NCBI GenBank assembly: GCA_021841005.1 | Contig: JAKBVZ010000021.1 | Location: 28,534-92,533, forward strand | Direction: 5' to 3' | Source of the DNA: Actinomycetes bacterium | GTDB lineage: Bacteria > Actinomycetota > Acidimicrobiia > Acidimicrobiales > JAMCPL01 | Length of the DNA stretch: 64,000 nt | Part shown: piece after piece, positions 46,740 through 54,449 of the stretch | Numbering within the stretch: position 1 is the stretch's first letter | Layout of the letters: every line of letters begins with the position of its first letter | Made by a program: the position numbers and the translations under genes | Notes under the pieces: generated by a model | Told to the model about the DNA's origin: nothing | What the model saw: the letters and a program-made list of their open reading frames with translations, nothing else | Databases searched by the model: none

Positions 46740-48674
46740 ATGTCACAACAGACTATACTGCCTCACATGGCCCAAAGCGTATTCGCCGCCCCCATCCCCG
46801 GCTCCAGCTTTGCGGGAACTGCCAGCACTACGCGAATAATCGTTCCTGGCAATACCGGCCCTGGCGGTTACCGGCACCTCGTGGCAGCACCTGGCGAGTC
46901 TTACGCGCTAAGGGTGGATAACGTGCTCCGGGCAACCAATGGACCTGCTGGAAGCACAGGCACATCCGGCATGTCCCTGGGCAAAGACAGGCAGGGAGCC
47001 GCCACACCCGAGGGCAAGGATCATGCGCCGGGAATCAACGCCTGCATACCCACGGACAGCGTTCCCGTGCGTGCCTGCGATCCCGGCATCACCCCGAGCC
47101 AGGTCCGGCCTGTGATTGCATTCGTACATATGACCGATGCGCACGTAACCGATGCGCAAAGCCCTGCCCGAGCTGAGTACTTGAGCATTCTCCAACGCGC
47201 AGGATCCCGCCTGGTACCGATCTTCAAGCTCATCGAAGCATACCGCCCGCAAGAACCCTTCAGCGCCCATGTAGTCGAGTCGATGTGCCGTGCTGTTCGC
47301 GATCTCCGTTCCGGCCCGGTGACCAGTGCACCAGTATCGTTTGTCATGACGACCGGTGATGCCGTTGAAATATCACAACGAAATGAGATGGAGTGGTTTG
47401 TGAAACTGCTCGATGGTAACGCGCAGGTAACCCCCGATTCGGGCGATGCTGCACGGTGGGACGGCATGGGCAGTGCGCATTTTTACGATCCGCAGTACTG
47501 GCACCCTGACGGAACGCCTCCGGGTCGCAAGCCTGACATGCCGAGAGTCTGCTTTGGTTTCCCGGAAGTGCCCGGCCTGCTCGACGCAGCGCGTAGGCCC
47601 TTCATGGCGACCGGTCTGGGCGTGCCCTGGCACGTCACTATAGGCAATCACGACAAGCTGGTCGGAGGCTTCAGCCCGCCCGCCCTGCTCACGTCTCGTA
47701 TAGCAACAGGCAGGTACAAACTACGCCGCCAACCGGTCCCATGGCGCCGGGTGAAACGAGACTCCGGACGGGAAATCGGCTATCCTGCCAAGTGGATCTC
47801 CGCTCGTATTGAAAAGACGGCTACTGACAGTGCGTTGCCACCACCGGCAGGTCCACTACCGGGAGCCGCTCCACTACCGCCACCGGCAGCATCTCCACCG
47901 CTACTCCCAGAATACGGACCGGATGAGGTCACGGCAGGCAGTCCCCGGAAGAGCATGTCATGTCCTCGAACATGGTATGGCTTCGATGCCGGTCCGCTAC
48001 GATGCCTGGTGCTCGACACCGTCAATCGTTGGGGTGGCCTCGAGGGATCGATGGACGCTGAGCAGTTGGCATGGATTGAAGCAGAACTAATCAGGGGCAG
48101 CAGCAGGTGGCGTAGAAACGACGGCACATGGACAACCAGCCGGGACGAAGACAGGCTGTTTGTGCTCTTCAGCCATCATCCGTTCGAAACCCTGATCAAT
48201 GGCTACGTTCCCAGAAAATATCGTAGCACTGGATCACGAAGGGTGCTCGGCTATGAATTCCTATCCGTGCTGTCACGTTTTCCCAATGCCGTCCTCTGGA
48301 TGAATGGACACACCCATGCCCATCGCGTATCCTTCATACCCGCCCTGAACCAGCAGTCCGCCACGCACGGGATCTGGCAGATCACCACTGCGTCACTGAT
48401 AGATTGGCCGCAGCAGTCGCGTATAGTGGAAATTGGGATAGACAGCCAGACCGGAGAACTTCTGATCGTGTCCACGGTGTTGGATCATGCAGCTCCCATA
48501 GATCCTCGTGGAAACAGCCTGGATGATCCGCTTACGCTCGCCTCTTGGTCAAGGGAACTTGCCGCCAATCACTGGATACATCGTAATGACGGTTACGAGC
48601 CGGCTGGACGCGGGCAGTACTTCGACCGTAATGTCATCATTCGCATCCCACCGCCATTTCCTCTCGAACAATAG
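46740..48674 (+). CDS. metallophosphoesterase, calcineurin-like
   Basis: A 644-residue phosphoesterase. The dinuclear-metal motifs are all present: HMTDAHVTD (about residue 130), TTGDAVE (about 205), TIGNHDK (about 300), FSHHPF (about 475) and NGHTHAH (about 520). The size and layout match the long actinobacterial metallophosphoesterases of the propionibacterial PPA1498 type. A Pro/Ala/Leu-rich run lies near residues 365-390. The first 40 residues are not a clear signal peptide, although members of this type are often exported. ATG 46740 has aagg eight bases upstream. The substrate is unknown. Confidence 0.82.
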   Translation: MSQQTILPHMAQSVFAAPIPGSSFAGTASTTRIIVPGNTGPGGYRHLVAAPGESYALRVDNVLRATNGPAGSTGTSGMSLGKDRQGAATPEGKDHAPGINACIPTDSVPVRACDPGITPSQVRPVIAFVHMTDAHVTDAQSPARAEYLSILQRAGSRLVPIFKLIEAYRPQEPFSAHVVESMCRAVRDLRSGPVTSAPVSFVMTTGDAVEISQRNEMEWFVKLLDGNAQVTPDSGDAARWDGMGSAHFYDPQYWHPDGTPPGRKPDMPRVCFGFPEVPGLLDAARRPFMATGLGVPWHVTIGNHDKLVGGFSPPALLTSRIATGRYKLRRQPVPWRRVKRDSGREIGYPAKWISARIEKTATDSALPPPAGPLPGAAPLPPPAASPPLLPEYGPDEVTAGSPRKSMSCPRTWYGFDAGPLRCLVLDTVNRWGGLEGSMDAEQLAWIEAELIRGSSRWRRNDGTWTTSRDEDRLFVLFSHHPFETLINGYVPRKYRSTGSRRVLGYEFLSVLSRFPNAVLWMNGHTHAHRVSFIPALNQQSATHGIWQITTASLIDWPQQSRIVEIGIDSQTGELLIVSTVLDHAAPIDPRGNSLDDPLTLASWSRELAANHWIHRNDGYEPAGRGQYFDRNVIIRIPPPFPLEQ

Positions 48675-48945
48675 CCACCAACTCTGGCAGCCATCTCGCA
48701 TTCAAGGGCACAGCCGAACCTTGGCGTATCGTACTCCAGCAATAGCTCCCATCCCTGACAGCCATCTCGCAGCCGAACGAAGCAGGTACTGGCATCCTCG
48801 ATGGCTTCCTTGGTGCGGCACTTACCACACGCACTTACGATCCGCACTTACCACACGCAAGGCGAACTTGGATCACTCGCCAAGGCTGCCCTTGTAGACC
48901 TTACTAAACGAGTGATACAAGCTCATCACGCAAGGCGAACTTGGA
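48675..48945. other. spacer built of direct repeats between convergent genes
   Basis: The 270 bases between the metallophosphoesterase and proC hold three sets of duplicated sequence: cagccatctcgca near 48688 and 48759, gcacttaccacacgca near 48818 and 48844, and the 36-base proC-end duplication. No gene is seen. Confidence 0.7.
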
Positions 48946-48962
48946 TCACTCGCCAAGGCTGC
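48854..48962 (-). repeat. 36-bp duplication of the proC 3' end around a 37-bp insert
   Basis: Identical 36-base repeats (48854-48889 and 48927-48962) both include the proC end with its stop codon. The 37-base insert carries the inverted repeat CTTGTA ... TACAAG (48891-48896, 48916-48921). The layout matches the ribosomal hairpin elements, but the core is different. Confidence 0.9.
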
Positions 48963-49827
48963 GCGAACGTTCGGTAGCCGCCCTGACGGCCTCTATCATC
49001 GCAGAACGGACAGCGCGTATCTCGAGCGCTTCAAGACCCGCTGCAGTGGTTCCACCAGGAGAAGTCACCCCAGCCCTGAGCGTAGACGGGCTTTCTCCGG
49101 TATCCATCCAGAGCTTCGCCGATCCGAAAATGGTGTTTGCGACGAGCAGGCTCGCAGTCTCGCGATCCAATCCCATAAGGATGCCTCCCTCCACAAGAGC
49201 CTCCGCCACAAGGAATATATAAGCAGGCCCTGATCCGGACAGCCCTGTCACTGCATCCATGGCGCCCTCTTTCACCCTGACGGTCGTTCCTACGGCTCCA
49301 AGCACTCTCTCGCACCAGGCCATGTCATCCTCCGAACAATTTTCACCTGGCGCGATTGCCGACACAGCCGCTCCGACAAGCGCGGGGGTATTGGGCATCG
49401 ATCGAATTACCGGCATTGCGGCAGGAAGAAGGGACTCGATACGATTGATAGGTACTCCTGCCACGATAGACAGCACTCTATCCGACCTATAACCGAGATT
49501 ACGGATGGACGCGCAAGCATCCTCCAAGTCGTCAGGCTTTACGGCCAAAACTATGCCTTCAAGCGGAGATGTCACCGATGACAGTTCACTGACGACGACC
49601 GTCCCTGCGGGCATGTCATTGGAGAGTATGTTCCTCTTGGAATCGCTCTTCTCGACAATCAGCAAATCTGATGGCTGCAGTATCCCCGACTCGAGTAGGC
49701 CCATGCCCAGGGCACTCCCCATCTTCCCACCACCCAAGATGCACAGCCTGGCTGCCGTCGGCACGCCATCGCCGCCAGCCATCGCTGTGGACCCGGTAAG
49801 CACGGTATACTCAGCAACCATCGCCAC
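48946..49827 (-). CDS. proC: pyrroline-5-carboxylate reductase
   Basis: A 293-residue NAD(P)H enzyme making proline. The Rossmann motif LCILGGGKMGSALGMGLLES, VKPDDLEDACASI, IRSMPNTPALVGA and SGLSGSGPAYIFLVAEALVE plus AGVTSPGGTTAAGL are diagnostic. The start may be Met 1 or Met 3. It overlaps the end of mshA. Confidence 0.95.
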   Translation of the reverse strand: MAMVAEYTVLTGSTAMAGGDGVPTAARLCILGGGKMGSALGMGLLESGILQPSDLLIVEKSDSKRNILSNDMPAGTVVVSELSSVTSPLEGIVLAVKPDDLEDACASIRNLGYRSDRVLSIVAGVPINRIESLLPAAMPVIRSMPNTPALVGAAVSAIAPGENCSEDDMAWCERVLGAVGTTVRVKEGAMDAVTGLSGSGPAYIFLVAEALVEGGILMGLDRETASLLVANTIFGSAKLWMDTGESPSTLRAGVTSPGGTTAAGLEALEIRAVRSAMIEAVRAATERSRSLGE

Positions 49828-51058
49828 ATGCTATCATGGCAGCGCCATGCCCCACCTCATCCAGCAAGCCTACAACGGCAGTGGCGGCTCGTGCCCAAGT
49901 GTAGCGCAACGATGACCACCTGCCAGCAAGGCCCATGCTACCTGCCAGCACCTGGTCATCGAGCACCCTGTGACAGGCTACGGCAAATGCGCCGGCGGAC
50001 GGCGTCTCGACAAGATAGCCATTCCGTCCGCTATCGATCAGGCTACCAAGTCCTCCTACGTCACGTGCCACCACCGGCGTCCCACACGCCATTGACTCCA
50101 GAGCGACCAGCCCGAACGACTCTGACTCGCTTGGCACTATGCATACATCGGCTGCCCTGTAATAGCTGGAAAGCAGCTCATGTGGAACCGGCGGAACGAA
50201 CTGCACACGGTCCACCAATCCCAGGCGCTTGACAGTTGCACGTAACGATGAGACATAACGTTTACCGCCTGCTCCGCTCGGACCTCCCACCACCACCAGC
50301 CGGGCAAGGCTAGTTCCACGCATGGTGCTCAAGACGTGCAACAACCTGATCGCAATATCCGGGGCTTTCAGTGCTTGCAACCTGCCGGCAAATAGAAGCA
50401 GCGGGAAGTCGCCCTCCATGCCTATAGCCCTCCTTGCCTGGTTCTTGTCGCCAGGACTGAAAAACACATGGTTGACGCCGGGAGAGACAACCCTTACCCT
50501 GCCCCGGTCGGCTCCATAGAGATCGACGACCTCATCTGCCTCGACCGGCGTAGAGACAACCAGCGCATCAGCACAATTCACAATACGATGCTCTGACTCG
50601 CAACGCAACCGGGACGGATCATTTCGTACCCTTGCAAGAGTGTGGAAAGTACACATTAGTGGAATGCCCAGCGCCTCCTGCAAGGCTATACCTGGCAGTC
50701 CAGAGAGCCAGTAGTTGGCGTATACCGCCTCTGGTGGCAATCCCGAACCGGAAATGACCTTCATTACGCCCTCAGTAAACTCCTCCACCAGGCTGTACAC
50801 TTCTTCCTTGGCCACGGGAGCGGCCGGTCCTGCCCTGATGTGGTGTACGGTGAAACCTGGCTCCACCACCTGAACAGGCATCAAGTCTGGTCCGTATGCC
50901 CGAGTAAAGACGTCGCACTCCACACCACGGCGTGCCAGCGCGGTAGCCAGCGCTCTCACGTATACGTTCATGCCGCCGCCGTCACCTTCCCCCGGCTGTG
51001 CCAGAGGGGAAGTATGCATCGACAATATCGCCAGGTGCCTACGCTCCGTTACTCTCAC
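49811..51058 (-). CDS. mshA: MshA-like glycosyltransferase (mycothiol synthesis)
   Basis: A 415-residue GT4 enzyme that would join GlcNAc to inositol-3-phosphate, the first step of mycothiol. LSMHTSPLAQPGEGDGGGMN near the N-terminus is the family signature. The middle has CTFHTLARVRND and SPGVNHVFFSPGD. The C-terminal sugar-nucleotide site is PSESESFGLVALESMACGTP. Sucrose-phosphate-synthase-like GT4 enzymes are related, so MshA is likely rather than certain. Confidence 0.85.
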   Translation of the reverse strand: MRVTERRHLAILSMHTSPLAQPGEGDGGGMNVYVRALATALARRGVECDVFTRAYGPDLMPVQVVEPGFTVHHIRAGPAAPVAKEEVYSLVEEFTEGVMKVISGSGLPPEAVYANYWLSGLPGIALQEALGIPLMCTFHTLARVRNDPSRLRCESEHRIVNCADALVVSTPVEADEVVDLYGADRGRVRVVSPGVNHVFFSPGDKNQARRAIGMEGDFPLLLFAGRLQALKAPDIAIRLLHVLSTMRGTSLARLVVVGGPSGAGGKRYVSSLRATVKRLGLVDRVQFVPPVPHELLSSYYRAADVCIVPSESESFGLVALESMACGTPVVARDVGGLGSLIDSGRNGYLVETPSAGAFAVACHRVLDDQVLAGSMGLAGRWSSLRYTWARAATAVVGLLDEVGHGAAMIACGDGC

Positions 51059-51121
51059 CTCCGTGATATTCCATTGACCGGTCTGACGCCTTCAGCAGCT
51101 TCAACCATCGGATAGGCCACC

Positions 51122-51490
51122 TTAGGGCGCTTCTGGAACACGTTCGTTCTCATGCCGGAAGGAAAGGTAAATCTTGATCAACGCCTGCTTCTGCTCCTCG
51201 TTCAAGTAATGATCTTCCAGAACAGCCCTGGCCAGATCGTGATCACTTCCCTGAGGCTCGAGGATACCAGCCTGGACATAGAGCGTCTCAGCGGATATCC
51301 TGAGTGCCCGGGCAATCTGCTGCAGTATCTCCGCGGATGGCTTCCGCAGCCCTCGCTCTATCTGGCTGAGATACGGGTTCGAGATACCTGCCAGTTCGGA
51401 AAGGCGCCGCAGAGACATCCTAGCTATGTTGCGCTGCTCCCTTATGAACGACCCCAGATCGTGCCATCTGTCGGGTAGATCTTTTACCAT
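51122..51490 (-). CDS. XRE-family helix-turn-helix regulator
   Basis: A 122-residue protein. The N-terminal HTH (FIREQRNIARMSLRRLSELA, GISNPYLSQIERGLRKPSAE) is followed by a second helical part with YVQAGILEP and an EEQKQALIKIYLSFR helix. ATG 51490 has cggag eight bases upstream. Targets are unknown. Confidence 0.88.
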   Translation of the reverse strand: MVKDLPDRWHDLGSFIREQRNIARMSLRRLSELAGISNPYLSQIERGLRKPSAEILQQIARALRISAETLYVQAGILEPQGSDHDLARAVLEDHYLNEEQKQALIKIYLSFRHENERVPEAP

Positions 51491-51682
51491 CCATGCGCTC
51501 CGAGGAGACTGACGACATTGGCCGTCCAATAAATCACCTATTGATCTCCATGCCGAGCCATATTAGCGACTAGAAAGCGTCGACGCCATTCCCACCGGCA
51601 AGAGTCCGCAATGGAATTACAGCAGTACTACCTGTCCGTGCCCATCCACCGGATAGACACGCCACCGGATGGTACCGGATGG

Positions 51683-52294
51683 TTACGCGTTGGAACTCAG
51701 ATCGTCTATAAGGGCATCCACAGTGACCAGCCCTCGCTCATACCTCTTGGCCACTTCCGCATCTATCGTGTCCATGATCCCATGCACAGAAGACCTCTGG
51801 GCTGACAGGCGGAATTCAATTTCGGTCAGTCTTGCAAGGGACTCGGCAATATTTTGCAAAGGGACCTCGTGCAGGTACGCCATTTGGGCTTCGCTCAGTA
51901 CCGAATCCAGTTCAGCCATGGTATCCTGGATGCCTTTATCTTCACTGTTGAAATCAGGGGAGAACAACTTGGACACCCTCGCCGGACCAGGTGGCCTAGG
52001 AGGACCACATGCCATGATCGCCGCAAGCCTCTCTGCCGGGCTATCCGCGAAGGACGATGACGCACCCTCCGTTTCATCATTAGCGCTCGTGCCTGCGGAA
52101 CCCGCACGTTCTTCCAGTGCGACCCTCACCAAATCCATCCGGCCTTCCGCTATCCTCCTGCAATACGACAAGATCGTCTCTAAACGTTCACACTCATCTC
52201 GCCTAGTTCTAAGGTCTGCCAGCTCAACGCCTTCTAACCCCGACACATACTCAGGATCAGAAATTCTTGCCAGCTCGCTATCCACCCAATCCAT
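51683..52294 (-). CDS. rsiG: RsiG-like c-di-GMP-responsive anti-sigma factor
   Basis: A 203-residue helical protein. Two helices carry the c-di-GMP signature of RsiG, E-x3-S-x2-R-x3-Q-x3-D, with the Q replaced: E39-S43-R46-E50-D54 and E160-S164-R167-H171-D175. The helices are joined by a flexible Ser/Pro-rich region of about 70 residues. In Streptomyces, RsiG holds the sigma factor WhiG when c-di-GMP is bound. Here no whiG is nearby, and the changed Q positions may alter nucleotide binding. ATG 52294 lies four bases past the stop of the zinc protein, with ggag nine bases upstream. Confidence 0.7.
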   Translation of the reverse strand: MDWVDSELARISDPEYVSGLEGVELADLRTRRDECERLETILSYCRRIAEGRMDLVRVALEERAGSAGTSANDETEGASSSFADSPAERLAAIMACGPPRPPGPARVSKLFSPDFNSEDKGIQDTMAELDSVLSEAQMAYLHEVPLQNIAESLARLTEIEFRLSAQRSSVHGIMDTIDAEVAKRYERGLVTVDALIDDLSSNA

Positions 52295-52298
52295 GGCC

Positions 52299-52619
52299 CT
52301 ACACTCCGTCGTGGGCAACGGCTACGCCAGAACCAGCAAAATTGTCAGACACACCACGGCGTATGGGAGCACGGCCACAGCTAGCGCACAACTCGGCAGT
52401 CGGATTCGCGCTCAAGGTATCGCGCCATATCTGCTCTCCACACCTAGCGCATCTGCCATACGCGCCCTGTGACAGACGCTCAGTAGCTGCATGCACATCA
52501 TCAAGTGCATCTGCAATCTGCAACAGTTCTGCTCGTATGCTGTCCAATTCCATCTCTCCTGGGGAACTGACAACATCCGGCAAGCAGCGTTCCATGACAT
52601 CATCTTCCACGTCTTCCAC
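52299..52619 (-). CDS. TraR/DksA-type zinc-finger protein
   Basis: A 106-residue protein with a helical part (ELDSIRAELLQIADALDDVH) and a C4 zinc finger (CARCGEQI and CASCGRAP). In actinobacteria such proteins are related to RNA-polymerase-binding DksA/TraR. GTG 52619 and ATG 52595 are alternative starts. It is probably cotranscribed with the RsiG-like gene. Confidence 0.85.
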   Translation of the reverse strand: MEDVEDDVMERCLPDVVSSPGEMELDSIRAELLQIADALDDVHAATERLSQGAYGRCARCGEQIWRDTLSANPTAELCASCGRAPIRRGVSDNFAGSGVAVAHDGV

Positions 52620-52674
52620 GCAACATATCTTAGCCTTGTCGCGTTACGGATGCAGCACCCCGATTAGCATGCGT

Positions 52675-52990
52675 ACGCCACACTGGCTTGGAAGCGCTCC
52701 GGCAGGGCACCTCAGTCGAGACGCCGTCGAGCAGCGACTCGCCCATCATGTCGCGCTGGCTGAAACGAGCGCTCCGTCGATCAAGGTAAAACGAGTCACC
52801 ATGCACACGCTCCGGCATGTCGCTGCGATGCGCCTTTTCTCGCAGGAAACGTCATCACAGTGATAGTGCTCTGACACGAGCAACTCGCCACGGCCAACAT
52901 CTATCTGCACGCCAACATTAACTACAAGCGAGAAACAATCGACCGCGTTCTACCGCTCGCAGCGAAGCCGGGTAGCTATCGGCCGATGGA
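52675..52990 (+). pseudogene. tyrosine recombinase (integrase) remnant
   Basis: Frame 1 encodes GHLSRDAVEQRLAHHVALAE then VTMHTLRHVAAMRLF, which is the conserved H-x-L-R-H box region of tyrosine recombinases. A stop follows, and a shift to another frame at about 52887 resumes with ATANIYLHANINYKRETIDR and KPGSYRP, matching the C-terminal part of the same family. The part with the final His and catalytic Tyr is damaged and the N-terminal domains are missing. It abuts the tRNA-Pro fragment, as an integrase next to its attachment site would. Confidence 0.75.
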
Positions 52991-52994
52991 TCAG

Positions 52995-53038
52995 TCGGGC
53001 TGGCCGGATTTGAACCGGCGACCTCTTGACCCCCAGTC
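52995..53038 (-). tRNA. tRNA-Pro(GGG) 3' fragment, likely attachment site
   Basis: Read leftward, the sequence runs from the anticodon loop CTGGGGG through the variable loop to a perfect T arm GCCGG-TTCAAAT-CCGGC, acceptor strand CAGCCCG and discriminator A. There is no D arm or 5' acceptor: homology stops three pairs into the anticodon stem. A 3' half-tRNA of this kind is what integration into a tRNA gene leaves at the far junction. No encoded CCA is seen. Confidence 0.8.
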
Positions 53039-53054
53039 AGATATAACCTCTTTT

Positions 53055-53092
53055 TGACCAGGAATTACACACTTGACACTTCGCTGACCAGG
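53055..53092. promoter_or_regulatory. TGACCAGG repeats beside the attachment site
   Basis: TGACCAGG occurs at 53055-53062 and 53085-53092, exactly 30 bases apart (about three helical turns), just inside the mobile region. The same octamer recurs at 57203 and 60253. Arm-type integrase sites are one explanation. Confidence 0.45.
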
Positions 53093-53226
53093 CATTTAAC
53101 TGTAAGCTAATGCAAGGAAGTGAAAGGAGAGGAAGAGCTAAAGGGCACGAATTGGGCACGAAAAAAGCACGTGTGCAACACTTTAAAGGCTGTGGAGAGG
53201 GCACAAAAAAAAATGTAAGAAAAGGG

Positions 53227-53255
53227 TTGACTTCTATGATGATGGGTGCTATAAT
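53227..53255 (+). promoter_or_regulatory. consensus promoter giving a leaderless transcript
   Basis: TTGACT (53227-53232), a 17-base spacer and TATAAT (53250-53255) form a near-perfect sigma-70 promoter. The ATG of the next gene begins at 53262, about where transcription should start, and no Shine-Dalgarno lies between. Confidence 0.8.
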
Positions 53256-53261
53256 ACTCTT

Positions 53262-53786
53262 ATGACCGCGTGCGCAGAATACATACTCCCGCGCCCAATC
53301 ATGGTGGTAACGGATACGCTGTGTAATTGGATTGATGTGCATCGCAGCCGATATGGTGCCGCCGGACCGGCGATAGTAATAGTGACGGTTTTGGCCCTGC
53401 CATGGTGGGCGATTCTGGCAGTAGGCCACAGCCCACTGGCACCGTGGCTATTGGGTATTATGGTCGTGATATGGCTGGTGTGGGGGGCGCTATGGGGCTC
53501 CCAGCTCCCGGCACAGCAACTGTTGCTGTGCCGGTTGGCAGATATCATCGCTGCGGGATATGTCGCCTTCGCCCGCCTGGCGGAAGTGGTGGATACGCCG
53601 TTTTCCGCTGGTGAGGAGACCACGTCCATATCCCCTCGTTCCGGCGCACCACCCGGAACGACGGAGCGGGCACCCCGCCCGCATATAACACGTATCGCGT
53701 GTCGCGGTGCGACACGCACGGAGGCTGGACATGTCCCGGCCAGCCTCCGTACCGGCGACTACGGTCGTCGCGTCACCGCCATGTAA
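53262..53786 (+). CDS. small membrane protein of mobile element
   Basis: A 174-residue protein with two hydrophobic segments (AIVIVTVLALPWWAILAVG and APWLLGIMVVIWLVWGALWG) and a polar, Arg/Thr/Pro-rich C-terminal half with many basic residues. It is the first gene after the attachment site and probably leaderless. No family is recognised. A membrane role in transfer or entry exclusion is possible, but nothing in the sequence proves it. The C-terminal part overlaps the next gene. Confidence 0.55.
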   Translation: MTACAEYILPRPIMVVTDTLCNWIDVHRSRYGAAGPAIVIVTVLALPWWAILAVGHSPLAPWLLGIMVVIWLVWGALWGSQLPAQQLLLCRLADIIAAGYVAFARLAEVVDTPFSAGEETTSISPRSGAPPGTTERAPRPHITRIACRGATRTEAGHVPASLRTGDYGRRVTAM

Positions 53787-54012
53787 CGGTACCCATTCCA
53801 CCTGGCTGACGGCTGTCGAGGTCGCTGACTACCTCGGCGTGTCGATCCGCACGATCCGTGCTTGGTGTGCGGAGCACACCATCCCACATGTCCGATTGCC
53901 TGGACGTGTCGTCCGGTTTGACCGCAACGCGATAGATACCTGGGCGCGGTCACGCGCAGTGCCAGTGGCGACCGGTGTGCGCACACGTTCGCGTGGGGGT
54001 GGGCAGCGATGA
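53731..54012 (+). CDS. excisionase/MerR-like helix-turn-helix protein
   Basis: A 93-residue DNA-binding protein. WLTAVEVADYLGVSIRTIRA and the following HTIPHVRLPGRVVRFDRNAI DTW pattern (split here) are the helix-turn-helix and wing of excisionase-family proteins. ATG 53731 has ggagg about nine bases upstream. It may control excision or replication of the element. Its stop overlaps the next start. Confidence 0.75.
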   Translation: MSRPASVPATTVVASPPCNGTHSTWLTAVEVADYLGVSIRTIRAWCAEHTIPHVRLPGRVVRFDRNAIDTWARSRAVPVATGVRTRSRGGGQR

Positions 54013-54449
54013 TGTCTCGCGCAGACATCGCGGCGCGAGACATCGACTGGGAGTCGATCATGCGAGCCGCGCAACGTATGGCGCGACGATACGCCACATC
54101 GCGCGAGGATAGCGAGGATATCGCTGCGGCCGCGGTAGAACAAGTCTGGGCGATCGCCAAGAAGAGGTACGATCCTGGCAGATCGGAGACGAAATGGGTG
54201 TATGCCCATCTCTACCATGCGGTCCATACCGCAGCGGCGATACGGATCTATGGCGTGACGGGGCTATCGACTGAGGAGTGTCGCGAGGCGTTTCGGCCAT
54301 GGGACGGGATGTCGCACGCCGAGATGGTTGCTACGCTGGTATGGCGGTACCGAAAAAAGGGATATTCGCCGCACGGCGCAGCAGCCAAAGCGCAACGAGT
54401 CGCAGAGGCGATCTGGATGGCGAGAGGAGATGGGGGTGACCATGGCTGA
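54009..54449 (+). CDS. sigma-factor-region-2-like protein of mobile element
   Basis: A 146-residue basic protein. MRAAQRMARRYATSREDSED followed by IAAAAVEQVWAIAKKRYDPG and WVYAHLYHAVHTAA resembles the helices of sigma-70 region 2, but no region 4 is evident. The second half is unlike known families. It overlaps the previous stop (two tandem ATGs at 54009 and 54012) and overlaps the helicase start. Function is unknown. Confidence 0.45.
   Translation: MMSRADIAARDIDWESIMRAAQRMARRYATSREDSEDIAAAAVEQVWAIAKKRYDPGRSETKWVYAHLYHAVHTAAAIRIYGVTGLSTEECREAFRPWDGMSHAEMVATLVWRYRKKGYSPHGAAAKAQRVAEAIWMARGDGGDHG

Noticed and set aside
52995-53110. Complete tRNA-Pro interrupted by an intron
   Set aside because: No 5' half (D arm or 5' acceptor strand) was found in the sequence to the right, and no intron signature is seen.
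53037-53429. 130-residue minus-strand frame next to the attachment site
   Set aside because: It runs antisense through a strong promoter and the start of the membrane-protein gene, with no recognisable domain.
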